DNA from: Hygrocybe punicea
Taxonomy: Eukaryota > Basidiomycota > Agaricomycetes > Agaricales > Hygrophoraceae
Assembly: GCA_963556145.1 (NCBI GenBank)
Contig: OY744464.1
Span: 6,733,508-6,797,507 of the forward strand
DNA: 64,000 bases
Direction of reading: 5' to 3'
Positions within the stretch are counted from its first letter, which is position 1. Every line of letters starts with the position of its first letter. A program made the position numbers and the translations under genes. Positions 34,472-47,060 of the stretch are shown one piece after another. Under the pieces are notes generated by a model, which saw nothing but the letters and a program-made list of their open reading frames with translations, was not told the origin of the DNA and did not search any database.

Positions 34472-35879
34472 ATGACATGCTGGATCTCCATATTCCTCGC
34501 AGCTCTCTTATCTAGAGTTGTTGTGTATGGAGCACGAAATTTGACAGTTGACGACACGGACTTCTCCATTAACTACACAGGAGTCTGGAAACAAAGCTCA
34601 TCGCCCTTTGCTATTCATGGATCTCACGCTTTCAGCGAAGACCGATCTGCGACTTCTACCTTCTCATTCACAGGTACGTATCACTGTTTAGTTCATCTGC
34701 TCTACCCCATCTGAAGCATCGCTTGGCTATCGCGAATTCATCGTTTCAAGGTGTTGCCATCTACTACGAGGCGCCCATGTGGCCCTATCCGGTAGACACG
34801 TTGCTCACCCTGGATTCGGATCAATCCATTGTGGTCGACATGATGAGCTCCAATACGGGCACTATAGGTGAACTCCCAGACACGCAGTCACGAATATTAT
34901 GGGGGAAGAGTGGACTATCAAATACACAGCACACACTCAGAGCGTCTATGTGGAGCGATGGCATGTATGTGGTTATGGACGCCCTCATGTACGTTTTTTG
35001 AAATCTAGTTCTGCCCTCGCTGCTCATTTTTACCCTAGTTATACCGTTCTTGATCCGGACGACGATATACCATCTTCTCCATCATCTTCTAACCCTATCG
35101 GCGCTACGGCCCCGTCGAACCAGGTCACCACACCCATTCCATCCGCAACGCCGACTGCGATAACTGCAGTTCCCGCTACCGCATCGGCTATCAGATTAAA
35201 TCATACAATGACCGCCGCCATCGGTGTCCTAGCCGCCCTACTAATTCTTGTCTTCCTATTTTGTCGTCCAGTCCGGCAAGCAATCGAACGGCATCGTCGA
35301 CGCCGGAAGCAGGCAAATTCGGGGCTGAGCAGTCGTACCATGTCGCGCGAAGCAATATCACCTAAACCGCCTCTTCCGCTCCCCAGTGTTTCACCAAAGC
35401 CCTCAAAGCCCCAAAAATCTCCTTCCAGCAGCGACACGCTTCATCAACAAGCACACCCTCTACGTGGAAGACTGGCCCCCGGTTTTTCACCGCCCACCAC
35501 GAGTAATTCCACAAACGGATGGGGCCCTTCAGCGCCTAAAGTTCCCGGCACCCGGCGTGATTTACACCAGAACGCCAGTGACTCCACGGATCAAAAAAAC
35601 GAGCGTGCGTCGCTGACTCCGAGCGTCAGTATGCGTACGTCCTCAATGCTGTCCGATTGCACCCGATCGTCACGGGCTAGTGACGATGCCGCCGAGCAGT
35701 ATCAGACATGGACACTCCATTACGGATACCCCCCGGTCATCTGCACTCAGGACGAGATCTTCTCTGATATCGCCAGCCGAAGAAGTAATCCTGCGTCGCA
35801 CACCCCGAGCCGCAATGTACATCCTACTTCGTTGATCTCGGTCTACAGCCAACCATCTCGAAATGGTGCGGAGAGGTGA
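34472..35879 (+). CDS. Single-pass membrane protein with extracellular beta-type domain
   Basis: Three exons fit: 34472-34673, 34751-34988 and 35039-35879. Introns are GTACGT...CAAG and GTACGT...CTAG. The start is the ATG giving MTCWISIFLAALLSRVVVYG, a signal peptide. The extracellular part (DTDFSINYTGVW, GVAIYYEAPMWPYPVDTLLTLD, SGLSNTQHTL, YVVMDAL) has the pattern of a widespread agaricomycete protein family with a galactose-binding-like or jelly-roll fold. A Ser/Thr/Pro stalk follows, then one transmembrane segment (MTAAIGVLAALLILVFLFC) and a basic, Ser/Pro-rich cytoplasmic tail of about 200 residues. This resembles a surface sensor, but its function is not known. Confidence 0.85.
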
Positions 35880-36250
35880 TGGCACAGTCACAGGGCAAGA
35901 ATAGCAAATGGCCACCTTAAGTTCTGTTTTTTTGGTGACCATGGTGCCCCAGCGAGAAAGAAGGAAAAGCCGTTCCGTCTCTGAGAGCAGGAATTACCCC
36001 GGGCTGGCCCGAAGAACACTTTCACTCCTTAACAGATTATTTTGAATAGTAATAGTAAGTTTATTTGATAAAGAATTATGTATGGCAATGAAATCGAGGT
36101 CGATGGAGCCCTCGAAAATGCCTTCAGATGCATTTTGTTGAAGCCCACTAGGAGTGCAGAAAGACGGCTCGCGCCGCCTGGCTCTGCTTAACCATTGCTC
36201 TCTTGCATTTTCGTCTTGCATACCCAATACTCGGGTGTCAGCCCAACTTA

Positions 36251-38803
36251 CTAACCGTCACCGTCGTCGTCTTCGTCGTCGTCGTCATCACTGTCCTCTT
36301 CTTCCCTAATGCTCCCATTGTTCAGCTTGAACTTCTTCGACTGAGAAACACGACAACTGTCAATCTTATCCTGATCGCTTTTACGCTTCTTGTCCGTCAC
36401 AAGGGAACTGCCAAACACTTGCAGCGTCGCTTTGTCACACCTTGGCCAGGAAGTTCGGTTCTGGGTTGCGTTCCTGAGCATGTCGAGCACGAAAAGTGAA
36501 GTGCGCAGGTGATCTAGGTGCTGTGTGTATATATGGACAGGGTTTGTTCGGATGACAGGGTGTTCGGGCGCGAAAGCGGCCTTCAAAGTGTGATAAGCGT
36601 CAAGCTCGGGAGGACTCGGGGGCTCCTTGTAACGAACAGCGAACAAATCGTTGAACTCGTCGAACAGCCTGTCGAAGGCCTCGTATCTGAATTTCACATC
36701 ATTGGGAATTCGTCGGGCAAGAAGCATATCTCGTTTCCTCGTTCCTCCTCGGTTCGACTCCCAGAACACCTGGTCGAAAGCAGACAAAAGATCGGTCAGG
36801 TCCTCCGGAGGCTGGTTGTGACGTGTGTATCGTAAAGAAACCCAAAGTAGCACCCAGAAGAAGGACTCCAAGTCATCCTGCAGCTCGTGATCTAAGCCTG
36901 GCTGCAAGAGCAAATGTACGGAGATGAACTGCCATGTGCCCTAGAGTGGATCATGAGTGAGCATAAAAGTCGGAAGGATGGCAAAAAGAAGAAAAGAGAA
37001 AGAACGAAAAACTAACGGTGCGATCGGGTCGTCTCTTGACGGGAGGTTTCACAACAACTTCTGCATCTTGTGGGGTAGCGGAGTCAGATTCTCGGGGAAC
37101 AGGTGATACTCTTTTGCAGAGTTCCCAGTCAATTAGCAGACCACGCTTGCCGTCGGCAGAGAGAAGGATATTGCCAACGCTGATATCACGGTGAAGAATC
37201 TTGGCTCGATTGTAAGCCACCCAGTGAGCTATCATACTTTGTGAGATATTGTATTTTTCATATTGAGCAAATCGTTATAAACCTTACCTTCAACAGCATC
37301 CGCGGTGGCGTTGACGTACTCCCAGGATGAAGCGAATGACGTCAAGTCTCTGCCGACCTCGTCCAGCGCCATCCTGTACAGCGAGTACGTCACCATTTCC
37401 CCCGTCCGACATGCCCAAGACTCATCCTTCCACCGGTGGTGAGATGTAGTACATAGCGAGCTGGTGGTAATATCACCACCCCTTTCGAATTTTGGAATAT
37501 GCGGGACATTGTGACGATGGAGGTCTGCGTATATGTCTCCCTCTTTTTCGATATCTGGCGCATTCGCCCTCCAGTAATCTTTGATCCAGACCACTTTGTC
37601 GTTCGTAACATCATAAGCAGCGAACCCTCGGGTCCCTCTTCCCATGGGCGAACGCCAACAGAATGCAGGCGTTTCTGCCATGTAAAATGCGTCGAGTTCC
37701 TCATCTTGTGGGACCATCAGCTTGACAAAAGTCGCGTCTTTGTTGGTGATCTGCAAAGCATCCCTAGCAGCGGCCACTTCGTCGGAAGTGGGGGTCGTCA
37801 CGGACGTGTCATAGCCACGCATGTCCCTCGACAGCAAGTGATACCGCCAGAGGAAATTGGGAAGATAGCTGGGGTGTTTCACGTAATCGAAGCTCTCGGT
37901 GACGATTACACATGTGCGGTCCCAGAGGATAATTCGAGCGTATCGACTGCAGATGAACACGGAGAAGAACCGAGTCCGAAATTGTCTCGCCCACTGCGCG
38001 TTGGCATACGCGACAAGTTGCCCCTGAGTCTCCTGCGCTTCCATTGACTTGCAGTGAAAGCTTTTGCGGGCTGGTTTTGCGCGAGGTTTTTTTTTCCCAG
38101 CTGGACGCGGAGAGGGATCGCAGAAAGGATCATGTGCCTTGGTTGGTTTGACCTCTATCCAGAAATCCATGGTAGAAAAGTCGGTGATGTGGGTCGGGTT
38201 ATGTTTTCCCTTGGGGTATGCGGTGATGTCAGGGCGGATATCATTGCAATCCTTGTCGCCATTTTCGGAGGTCTTGACGAAACGGACACTGGGAACAAAA
38301 GGCCGAATAGCATCTATCTGAACAGAAATTACTTTGAAACGGCCGAATTTGTAAACGATCGAGAAGGTACTGACGATGGGTTGATACATTGCACTTTCCG
38401 TGATTGCCTTCGTGACTGGGTGGAACAAATCCTTCGCGATTGGTGGCATAGGGTTCATTTGATCGGTCGCTTTTGGCGGCAAGAAAGAAGCCAAAAACAA
38501 GCCAAGAGGCATAGGACCGAGGAATCTGCCATTGGTCTCATGTGCGAGTTCACGAAAGCCATGATCACGTTCGATGGCGTTGGACGAGAACGCTCGGATT
38601 CCGGCTGATCGTGCTGCAATGGGCGTGCTTTGTGGTCTTAATGGTGCAGAAGGCGGCGTATGGGCACGACTAGGAGGGGGTTTTGCGGGAGTGGAATAGA
38701 ACCTATCCGGTGGAACAGTACTAGTGGATCCCGGCTTCAACATTGAGAGGAAAGAACAATAGCACGTGACACGCGACGAGTCGCGACCTATCGTGCCCAC
38801 CAA
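36251..38803 (-). CDS. FunK1-type fungal protein kinase
   Basis: Three exons on the minus strand fit: 38803-37288, 37228-37017 and 36940-36251 (introns 59 and 76 bp). The start is either 38803 or the in-frame ATG at 38743 (MLKPGSTS). The N-terminal half has a variable Pro-rich region, then a FunK1 N-lobe (DFWIEVKPTKAHDPF, GQLVAYANAQWARQFRTRFFSVFIC). The C-lobe has the catalytic loop ILHRDISVGNILL and the metal-binding motif LIDWELCKR in place of DFG, as is usual in this family. GTWQFISVHLL opens exon 3. An acidic tail (EEEDSDDDDDEDDDGDG) ends the protein. FunK1 kinases are expanded in Agaricomycetes; the substrate is unknown. It is convergent with the membrane-protein gene. Confidence 0.9.
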
Positions 38804-38925
38804 AATGTGACAAAGATTTGGGAGCTTTCATGAGTCGATATTTTCTTAGTTGTCTTGCAAAAATGCTCCATTCGACGTGAGGAATAAATCCCCAGAGTTC
38901 ATTTTTTTTTGAGGCTGAAATTGGC

Positions 38926-40947
38926 ATCAGGAAAACACGGGTTGACTTATTAATAATTTGACTTAATCCGACTTAATCCGACTTGTTACATAAATTAAGA
39001 CTCTTCAAGTAGTTAAGTGATTAAGTGGAATTAAGAAGGTCCATCTACTTATTTCGTCTTAATCTGCAAATTTTATAAATTAATTTTTAATTTTTATAAA
39101 TCACAGGTACCGCTAATGCTGGTTCAGGTGTCGTGCTGGTGCTGGTGCTAGTGCCGGTCCCAGTGTGGGTGCTGAGACTATGCTGCAGTCAGCAGTATTG
39201 CCGGCACCGTCGCTGGTTGCTGGCACTGGTGGTGCTGGTCCCAGTGTGGGTGCTGATAGACTATGCTGTGGTCAGTGGTATTGCTAGCGCCGTCACTGGT
39301 TGCTGGTGCTGGTGCCTGTGCCGATGTTGGTGCAGGTGCTGGTGCCACGCTGGTACTGACCTGGCAGCTGGCGCCATTGCTTGTGCTAGTGTTGGGGTGA
39401 GCGCTGGTACTGCTGATACTGGTGGAGCCATCACTGCTGTCCTTGTCGCTGTCCCTGTTCTCGTCACCGTCATTGTCATTCTCATTGTTGCTTCTGTCAT
39501 CATCCTCGTTTCCATTGTCCTTGTCCTTGTGATCACCACTGGCACTGGCACTGTTGCCGTGCTGGTACTGGCATGGGTGCTGGTCGGATACACACTAAAA
39601 GTAAATCCAATATCAGAAGAAAAAAGAACATGGTTTTGGAACTTTGCCGTGCTGGTACTGGTGCAGGTGCTAACATTGCCATTCTTGCTGTCCTCAGGCT
39701 TGCTGTCACTGTCATCACCGTCCTCATCTTCACCATTGTTGGCCCATCCATGTTGTCATCCATGCTGCCATGTCCATGTCATCATCCTCGGTGTCCTTGT
39801 CCTTGTCCTCATCCTTGTCTTGGTCTTGTCACTATTGCCATCCCCATCATGGTGCATTCTATGAGAAACCTGAAGAGGGATGCATCAATGGGAGATTACT
39901 TATTAAGATTGTGCTCAGAATTCTTTGTGGTTACTGAGACAAAATGAACAAGGACCAAACAAAGGTAAAGTGTGGACTTTGTGTTTTTTTTTGGCACGCT
40001 GCACCCTCTCAACATTATGATGGAAATGGTGGGCACAACAGCGAGATGGTGAGGGTTCTAGAGGCAAGAGAAAAGGTTAGTTGTCCCAATAGTTTCACCC
40101 CATCCTAGCCACCAGTACCCACACCATGGCACGGCACCAGCACGGCACCAGGACCACCAGCAACTACGACACACCCCAATAATATTGGGTTTTCCACTGA
40201 TGCCATCCCCACGCAGCATACGGCACAGTGATGGCACCAGGACTGGCACTAGCACCCACACCGGTACCAGCACAGCACCAGCATCCGAGTCAGGACCAGG
40301 ACCAGTACTGGCGAATCATGGCATTGTTGCTAATCCATTTTGTTTTCACCACTTAGTACATGTTCTCATTTCCATCCTCAGGCTAGTTCTCAACCCATCA
40401 CCATTTTCCATTGCTTGGTCATTTGTCGTGACATTTTATTTACACTATGAGCCATTTCTTTTTTTGCCGCAATGAATTTTTTTGTCATGTTGAAAAACCG
40501 GATATGCCTGAAAAAGTGTGAACAACTTTTATCTACTTTTATCCACTTTTCAAAGCAAAACTGACCTTTTAACAGGATAAGGGACTTGGCCTGGAAAAGG
40601 TGAAGCTCTTTTCACCTTTTCCCCCTTTTCCCCCTTTTCTCCCTTGGAAAAGGTGAAAAGGGCCCAAAAGGGGGATATGTAAATTTACTGATGAGTGCAG
40701 TTTGGAACTAGTTAGTAGTTCCTTGGTGGTTTATGTGCTCAACTTAAATGGCCGCTTTTAAGCCCAGGTCTCAATTATTTCACCCTGCGGTATATTATTT
40801 TCGGGCCACACTGAGCACAACCATTGTCTGGCTGTGTAATGCACTGTATAGGTACTAGCAAGCATCAGGAAAACATGATTTCACTCAACGTGACTTAATG
40901 TGACTTAAAATTTAATTAAGAGTCTTAACAACTTTAAGACGATTTTA
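38926..40947. repeat. Transposon-like repeat region with GGTGCTGGT tracts
   Basis: GCATCAGGAAAACA(C/T)G occurs in direct orientation near 38926 and 40863, each time followed by a cluster of GACTTAA/TTAAGT words. Between them a long GGTGCTGGTGC/CTTGTCCTCGT-type low-complexity tract (39115-39850) is met by its inverse (CCAGCACCAGCAC, 40085-40310), giving a foldback layout. A pyrimidine tract with CTTTTCCCCCTTTTCCCC is near 40610-40650. The ORFs here are repeat translations. No gene is supported. Confidence 0.5.
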
Positions 40948-41754
40948 CAGCCGTTTGCATAATTCTTGGCAGTAAATGCACTTTTTTCAATCAATTGAGA
41001 AATATGGACTTAGTGGAATTTCCAATGCTGAATCTTGTATCTCATGAAATACTGCATGGATTGAGATGGGTATAGAGGGAAAGTTGTACTATTCTTGAAG
41101 GGCTATCCGCTCCTGTGATTATATTTCGACAATATTTAGTGGATGATGAGTTGTAGATGAAACGAGGTAAACCAGTACTTTTTAACACCCAAAATGATAT
41201 TGTCAAATTATGGCATCAAATGAGCTCCTATGAAGAAGATTGTAGGGAGAAAATTGTCCATTTCTTCAAGGGCTAGAAGTACATATACCGTGTTTTTCTT
41301 TATTTTTGGTCTGTGAGTCCATATTTATGATTCTTGTGGTATTTCACTCCCATGCAGACAAACATAATATAGATGCAATATGGACTCAATGAACAAAAAT
41401 AAAGAAAAACACGGTATATGTACTTCTAGCCCTTGAAGAAATGGACAATTTTCTCCCTACAATCTTCTTCATAGGAGCTCATTTGATGCCATAATTTGAC
41501 AATATCATTTTGGGTGTTAAAAAGTACTGGTTTACCTCGTTTCATCTACAACTCATCATCCACTAAATATTGTCGAAATATAATCACAGGAGCGGATAGC
41601 CCTTCAAGAATAGTACAACTTTCCCTCTATACCCATCTCAATCCATGCAGTATTTCATGAGATACAAGATTCAGCATTGGAAATTCCACTAAGTCCATAT
41701 TTCTCAATTGATTGAAAAAAGTGCATTTACTGCCAAGAATTATGCAAACGGCTG
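40948..41754. mobile_element. Perfect-arm palindromic MITE, 807 bp, TSD TA
   Basis: The ends CAGCCGTTTGCATAATTC and its inverse are flanked by TA at 40946-40947 and 41755-41756. The arms 40948-41308 and 41394-41754 (361 bp each) are identical by eye, and the 85-bp middle contains a shorter inverted pair (TGAGTCCATATT/AATATGGACTCA). No coding capacity. A TA duplication suggests mobilisation by a Tc1/mariner-type transposase. Arm identity implies recent insertion or gene conversion. Confidence 0.85.
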
Positions 41755-41756
41755 TA

Positions 41757-42273
41757 AGAACAGAATTTTAACTACTTAATTTTATGCATAAAATTTTAAC
41801 TTTTATATATTAGCGGAACTAGATGGCTGGTGATGGTGCCAGTCAGTGATAGTGCTGGCATCGGTGCTGTGGTGGTCCTGGCACCGTCACTGGCATTGCT
41901 GCCAGTGTGGCCGGAAGGATGGGATGTGGATAGTATCAAGACTAGGATATATTGCAGGGAATGCTGCAGAATTGAATCTGATACTTGAAACAGCTGGGAT
42001 AGGGAATGAAAACAAATTCAGTCCTGAAAGATTGGGTGCAAATCCGTCACATTTAGGATGGGTCCTAAACATAATTTCTAAATATAAATGGTTATGCCGA
42101 CAAGCCAAGCCATGGCTTCGGTCCATCAAGGGTCCATGTGAAATTCAACCCCTTCCCAAACCTCGTTTCTAGGAAGGGGGTCGGTACCCCCCTCCTAGGC
42201 ATAAACAGCATCCTAGACTAGATTTGTAAGCTCAGCGATGTATTTTCACACTCAGATTGATTACTAATCCCTA
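41757..42273. other. Repeat-derived intergenic sequence
   Basis: It starts with TTTTAACTACTTAA-type words and a short GGTGCTGG-like tract (41825-41910) related to the repeats left of the palindrome. An unassigned stretch follows. A perfect-looking stem, CTAGGAAGGGGGTCGG with CCCCCCTCCTAG, is at about 42171-42200. No gene is recognised. Confidence 0.4.
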
Positions 42274-44357
42274 TCACAATTGCTGCTCACTGTCCACAAT
42301 GCTGAGCAAATGCTCACCTTCACTTACTGGAGTCCCTGCCACCCAATACTGCCCAGGAACTGCTGACAAGCCACCCCCTCTGACACCTACAATAGCTGTT
42401 ATGCATGCCTGAGGCTGACTGATTATCAATGACCTTTCCATTTCTGGTAATCTTCTTCTTGGGATCACCGACTTGTGTAGGGCATTTGACTTCACAGCAA
42501 GCAATGACAACCATTTGCACAAAGTATGCATGGGAAACCTACTTTCTAATTTAGGATTTGGTAAATGTTTTTCGTCAGTGGTTTAGGATAAAACACAGAC
42601 CCAGACATAACATATATTTCAAACTCCTACAGAGTCACATCTGGGATACTATCTATGATCTGTGCAGCGGATTATGACCCATTACGCTTACCTGAGTACA
42701 CACATAATTAGTCCATAGCGATGTCCTTGTCACCGTTAGGGATGACCACGGGTTTGGGTCAACCCGCGGTATTACCAAAACGGGTTGTGCGGGTATGGGT
42801 AGGGTGTTTGGTTTCGTCACCCGTGACCATACCATGACCCGTACCCGCGGTTTGGCGGTGTGTCACGGGTTCATCACACAACCACCACAACCACCTCGAT
42901 GGCTACGACCAAGGGCGAGCAAGCGCGCGGCAACCAGACGACCGACCGGAACAGTCAAAGGAAGGAGCAGGGAAGCGGCCAGGGGGTGGTGCTCCCACTT
43001 CCTGGCCTAGGTAAGTCTCAATTTCTGATCAAGTAATGAACTGTAGCTAACTACACTATGACAACAACAACAACAGCATGGGGCAACAGCACGCAACGAC
43101 AACGACGCGTCGCCCTCTCGTCCACCTTGCGGACACGCAACAACAACAACGCGTCGCCCTCTCGTCCACCTCGCGGACACGCAACAACAACAACGCGTGC
43201 CCCTCTCATCCACCTTGCGGACAAGCAACAATGACGATGCACCCCCTCTCGTCCACCTCGTGGACACACAACAACAACAACAACGCGTCCCCCAGCCCAG
43301 GCCTTTGTCCACCTCGCGGACACGCAACAACGACGCGTCCCCCTTCGTCCACCTTGCGGACACGCAACAGCGACGATGGCGACGCGTCCCCCTCTTGTCC
43401 CCCTCTTGTCCACCTCGCAGACGCGCTACAACACGTCCGACGGCACATGCCCCCCTCGTTCCCCATGTTGATCACCTCGCAGACAAGCACGTCGCGTCAA
43501 TTGACACCGGCGCTGCATCTGTGAGGTTGCAGAGCGGAACGGGGGCTGTGGTGGACGGCGGGACGCGACGGTACACCACAGGTAAGGTGTACCGTCGTGA
43601 CCCGTGGATGTTCGGGTGCGGTGCGGGTCAAAACCGCCCCGGGTAAGGTGTTCACGGGTACGGGTGCGGTGTCAGCCGAGCCGACCCGTTCAAGACCCGT
43701 GGTCATCCCTAGTCACCGTCATTGAGTTCCCAATCGTAGTTGGATTGGATGTCTTCATCACTGTCAGCTAGCTAAAAATCAGAGTCAGATGAATCGGGGC
43801 TGTCCACATCAGGAGGTCCTTGCTCAGGATTTCACAGTCAGTGGATTGTGTTGGGGTGGAGATCACCATTGTCAAGTGTAGTGGAACATATTAGATAGAT
43901 GAAAGCAAGAGAGATCTTGAGGTTGTCCAAGGTGGCATCCTTGACAGTAGGCTGAAGATCCTGGTTTGCAAGAGGAAGATCAGGGAGAGGTGGGTTGTTG
44001 AGAGGTACAGGTGCATCCACAAGACAGCCACGGTCATGTACCAAATCCTGAGGTTCCAGCTGAGAAAAGGGTTGATGTCAGTGAACTTTGGTCAATTAAT
44101 ACACAACTACCTACCATTATATGATCATCAGGATTTGGTTCAACACCAGGATTGTCCCCAAGAGGATGGGGGATTGGGATATAGTCAGGTTGGACATCAT
44201 TGTCAACATAGATATCCTCATCAGCACCTTCTTTCCCAGGATTTTCATTAACTCCTTCAATAAGAATGTCTCCCAGTTCACTATCTAATTTGTCTTGATC
44301 AGTGTCAACATCCAGGCAAGTGCCATGTCCTGGCTCAGCATCAGCAAAACCTGATCC
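42274..44357 (-). pseudogene. Remnant of an unassigned transposon-associated gene
   Basis: The minus strand reads GSGFADAEPGHGTCLDVDTDQD...ELGDILIEGVNENPGKEGADEDIYVDNDVQPDYIPIP from the LTR insertion point at 44357. An intron (GTAGGTAG...TTCTCAG) follows, then DRGCLVDAPVPLNNPPLP...ATLDNLKISLAFIYLICSTTLDNGDLHPNTIH. It continues to SPDSSDSDF and DEDIQSNYDWELND at the MITE in 42737-43711, and beyond it to DKDIAMD. The style (LDNGDLHPDTI, acidic linker) resembles N-terminal proteins of large fungal DNA transposons. In-frame stops show decay. Its upstream part would lie right of 56666, across the retrotransposon. Confidence 0.45.
42737..43711. mobile_element. hAT-type MITE (family B), 975 bp, TSD gtcaccgt
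   Basis: The ends TAGGGATGACCACGGGT and ACCCGTGGTCATCCCTA have a perfect 8-bp duplication gtcaccgt at 42729-42736 and 43712-43719. Subterminal CGGGT/ACCCG is frequent. The interior (43060-43440) is an ACAACAACGCGTCGCCC...CACCTCGCGGAC repeat of about 55-60 bp that encodes only low-complexity frames. Confidence 0.92.
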
Positions 44358-44546
44358 GCGATGTAGAGGCTCCGGATCGTGTGGATCCATTTCCCCTTCA
44401 TATCTGACACCGTTCCCATCCATTCCCATTCCCGTATCATTGATTCTGCTTGATTGGGCTCTTTCTATCGATTCCGCTCCGGATTCCGCCTCCGGAATTG
44501 TTCCTACTCAAGATGCAATGTCCCTAACAACCCAGAATCAGTACAT

Positions 44547-44698
44547 TGGACTAGTGGATTGTGGCCACTAGTCCAGTGATCACGTGACCTTCCCACGGTT
44601 CGAGCCAGTAGATAGCCCTGTTTAGTAGTCAGTAGAGATTCAGATTTAGTCTTAGCCTCTGAGCCCTGCGATCTGCTCAAGGACACTCTCCGTGTCCA
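44547..44698 (+). mobile_element. Solo LTR, 152 bp, TSD acat/acgt
   Basis: TGGACTAGTGG...GTGTCCA with the GATCACGTGACC core belongs to the 155-bp LTR family of 13286-17175. The flanks are acat (44543-44546) and acgt (44699-44702). The uninterrupted 3' LTR has TACGTTTATAG at this point, so the left copy has a CpG transition. Confidence 0.8.
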
Positions 44699-45079
44699 AC
44701 GTTTATAGTTATATATCATGTATCTTCATTTCCCGTCTCCGAGTACATAGCACTCCTCCTATCCTCCACTCCACTCACCCCTATCACTTACTGCCTTCAC
44801 TTGTAGTACATGGTTACTACAGCACAGGATCCCTCACAGTAGTATAAAAGTACAGTAGACACAGTTGTTTTGGTCAACCCAATTGCAGCAAGAGCTGCAA
44901 ATGGTAGATACACATCTCCCAGCTCTTTGCTGGAGGGTAGGTTAACCCAAAGGGCAGCTCTTGCTATGGAAATGTTGTGGGGTAGGTTAGCCCAGGGACA
45001 GCTCTTGCTGATAAATGGCTGCCGGTTGGGTCAACCCGCTGTCAGCAATACCATGGGGCAGGTTAACCCATGGCAGCAA

Positions 45080-46165
45080 TTCCTGAAGGATTGGGTTGAC
45101 CAGGGTCCAGCTATTGCTGCAGGATCCGGTTGACCAGGGTCCAGCTCTTGCTGCAGTACTAGGTTGACCCAGGTCCAGCTCTTGCTGCAGGGTAGGTTGA
45201 CCAGGGTCCAGCACTTGCAGCACAGTAGGTTGACCAGGGTCCAGCTCTTGCTGCAGCATTGGGTTGACCGGGGTCCAGCACTTGCTGTAGCACTGGGTTG
45301 ACCTGGTACCAGCTCTTGCTGCAGGATCCGGTTGACCGGGGTCCAGCTCTTGCTGCACAGTAGGTTGACCAGGGTCCAGCTCTTGCTGCAGCACTGGGTT
45401 GACCAGGGTCCAGCACTTGCTGTAGCACTGGGTTGACCTGGGACCAGCTCTTGCTGCATGGTAGGTTGACCAGGGACCAGCACTTGCTGCAGGATCCGGT
45501 CAACCGGGGTCCAGCTCTTGCTGCACAGTAGGTTGACCAGGGTCCAGCTCTTGCTGCAGCACTGGGTTGACTGGGGTCCAGCACTTGCTGTAGCACTGGG
45601 TTGACTGGGGACCAGCACTTGCTGCAGCACTGGGCTGACTGGGGTCCAAATATTGCTGCAGTACTGGGTTAACCCAGGTCCAGATATTGCTGCAGCACCG
45701 GGTTGACCCAGATCCAGCGCTTGCTGCAGGGCTTGGGTTGACCAGGGCCCAGCTATTGCTGCAGCCTTGGGTTGACCCAGGTCCAGCACTTGCTGCAGGG
45801 CTTGGGTTGAACAGGATCCAGCTCTTGCTGCAGCACTGGGTTGACCCAGGTCTAGATATTGCTGCAGCACCGCATTGACCTGGATCGAGCACTTGCTGTG
45901 GGGCTTGGGTTGAATGGGCTCCAGCTATTGCTGCAGCACTTGCTTTACTCAGGTCCAGCACTTGCTGTAGGGTAGGTTGACTGGCGTCTGGCCTGTCCTG
46001 TAGCATTGCATTGATTGCAGACCCACTGATGTAGCAGGATTGGGTACATGAGGGTCCAGCTATGGCTCCAATATTGCATTGACATGGCCCTGCTCTTGCT
46101 GCAGAATTTGGTTGACCCTGGCCCAGCTCCCACTGCAGCATTGACTTGACCAGGGTCCAGCTTTT
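45080..46165. repeat. 34-bp tandem array, left arm, about 32 units
   Basis: The unit is GGTTGACCAGGGTCCAGC plus TCTTGCTGCAGCACTG, 34 bp, with most copies containing a CTGCAG site. Because 34 is not a multiple of three, all three frames stay open and cycle, giving spurious Gln/Leu/Ser-rich ORFs of up to 279 residues on the minus strand. Confidence 0.9.
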
Positions 46166-46839
46166 GCTGCAAGGTGGCCCCATGTCAGTGCAATGGATTG
46201 TGCCACATCTCACTCTGCCTGCATGTATTTAATGTTGACAGCATTGACAGAGCTCACAGCAGCTCAAGCCAATATTTATTCAGAAACTGCCATATATATA
46301 AAATAATCAAAATATTTCAATCTGTACTGAACATAAATGTACCATGTAATATAATTTGAATGCAATTATTAAAAGCTCAGGGAATAGCAAAATTACACAA
46401 TTATTATTTTGACAATGCACAATATCTTACTTTTACTATCAGCTATCAGCCATTACAGGAGTTACTTATCCCTAATGACAATCTATGGCGAAACCAGAAA
46501 TTACCCCATTTGGAATATTGTGCTTTTCTATTTAATATTGCTCAATTCTCTATTGGAATATATATAACCTCACTATTACTTAAAATACACACATACATTT
46601 AATGATTATTAAAATACATAATTAAATAGTACAGGGCAGGAGGCAGGTGGGTGGGTGTGGAGTGGGAGGAAGGTGGGAGTGGGAGTGGAGGAAGGTGGGA
46701 GTGGGAGAAGGGAGTGGGAGTGGGAGAAGGGTAAGGAGGGAGGGGAGGAAAGGGCAGGAGGGAGACGGAGACAGAGACAGAGATGGACAGAGAGGGAGAG
46801 GGAGAGGGAAGAGTGGGAGTAGGGGATGTACATACCTCT

Positions 46840-47060
46840 CTCGTTCCCGTCGTCCTTGTCCTCGTCGTCTGTGTCTCCGCCATCCTCGTCCTCGTCGTCT
46901 GTGTCTCTGCCATCCTCGTCCTCGTCGTCTGTGTCTCCGCCGTCCTCATCCTCATCGTCTGCGTCTCTGCCGTCCTTGTCATTGTCATCTTCATCTTCGT
47001 CTCCGCCGTCCTCGTCCTCATCGTCTTTGTCTTTGTCTCCACCGTTCTCGTGGACGCATC
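46840..47060. repeat. Short-period minisatellite, left arm
   Basis: About 30-bp units of the type GTCTCCGCCATCCTCGTCCTCGTCGTCT are preceded (46620-46820) by a GTGGGAGTGGGAG-rich purine tract. The minus-strand translation is DEDGGDTDDEDEDG-like. I treat it as repeat sequence, not as a gene. Confidence 0.75.

Noticed and set aside
37499..38608. Plus-strand ORFs of 182-184 aa opposite the FunK1 gene
   Set aside because: They lie antisense to a strongly supported coding exon and have no domain of their own.
45080..46165. CRISPR-like array
   Set aside because: The units are contiguous with no unique spacers, the organism is eukaryotic and no cas-like genes are present.
45031..46213. ORFs of 135-279 aa with LQQELDPGQP-type repeats; at first a candidate repeat protein
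   Set aside because: The 34-bp period shifts frame every unit, so each frame shows the same rotating words. This is a DNA repeat, not protein selection.
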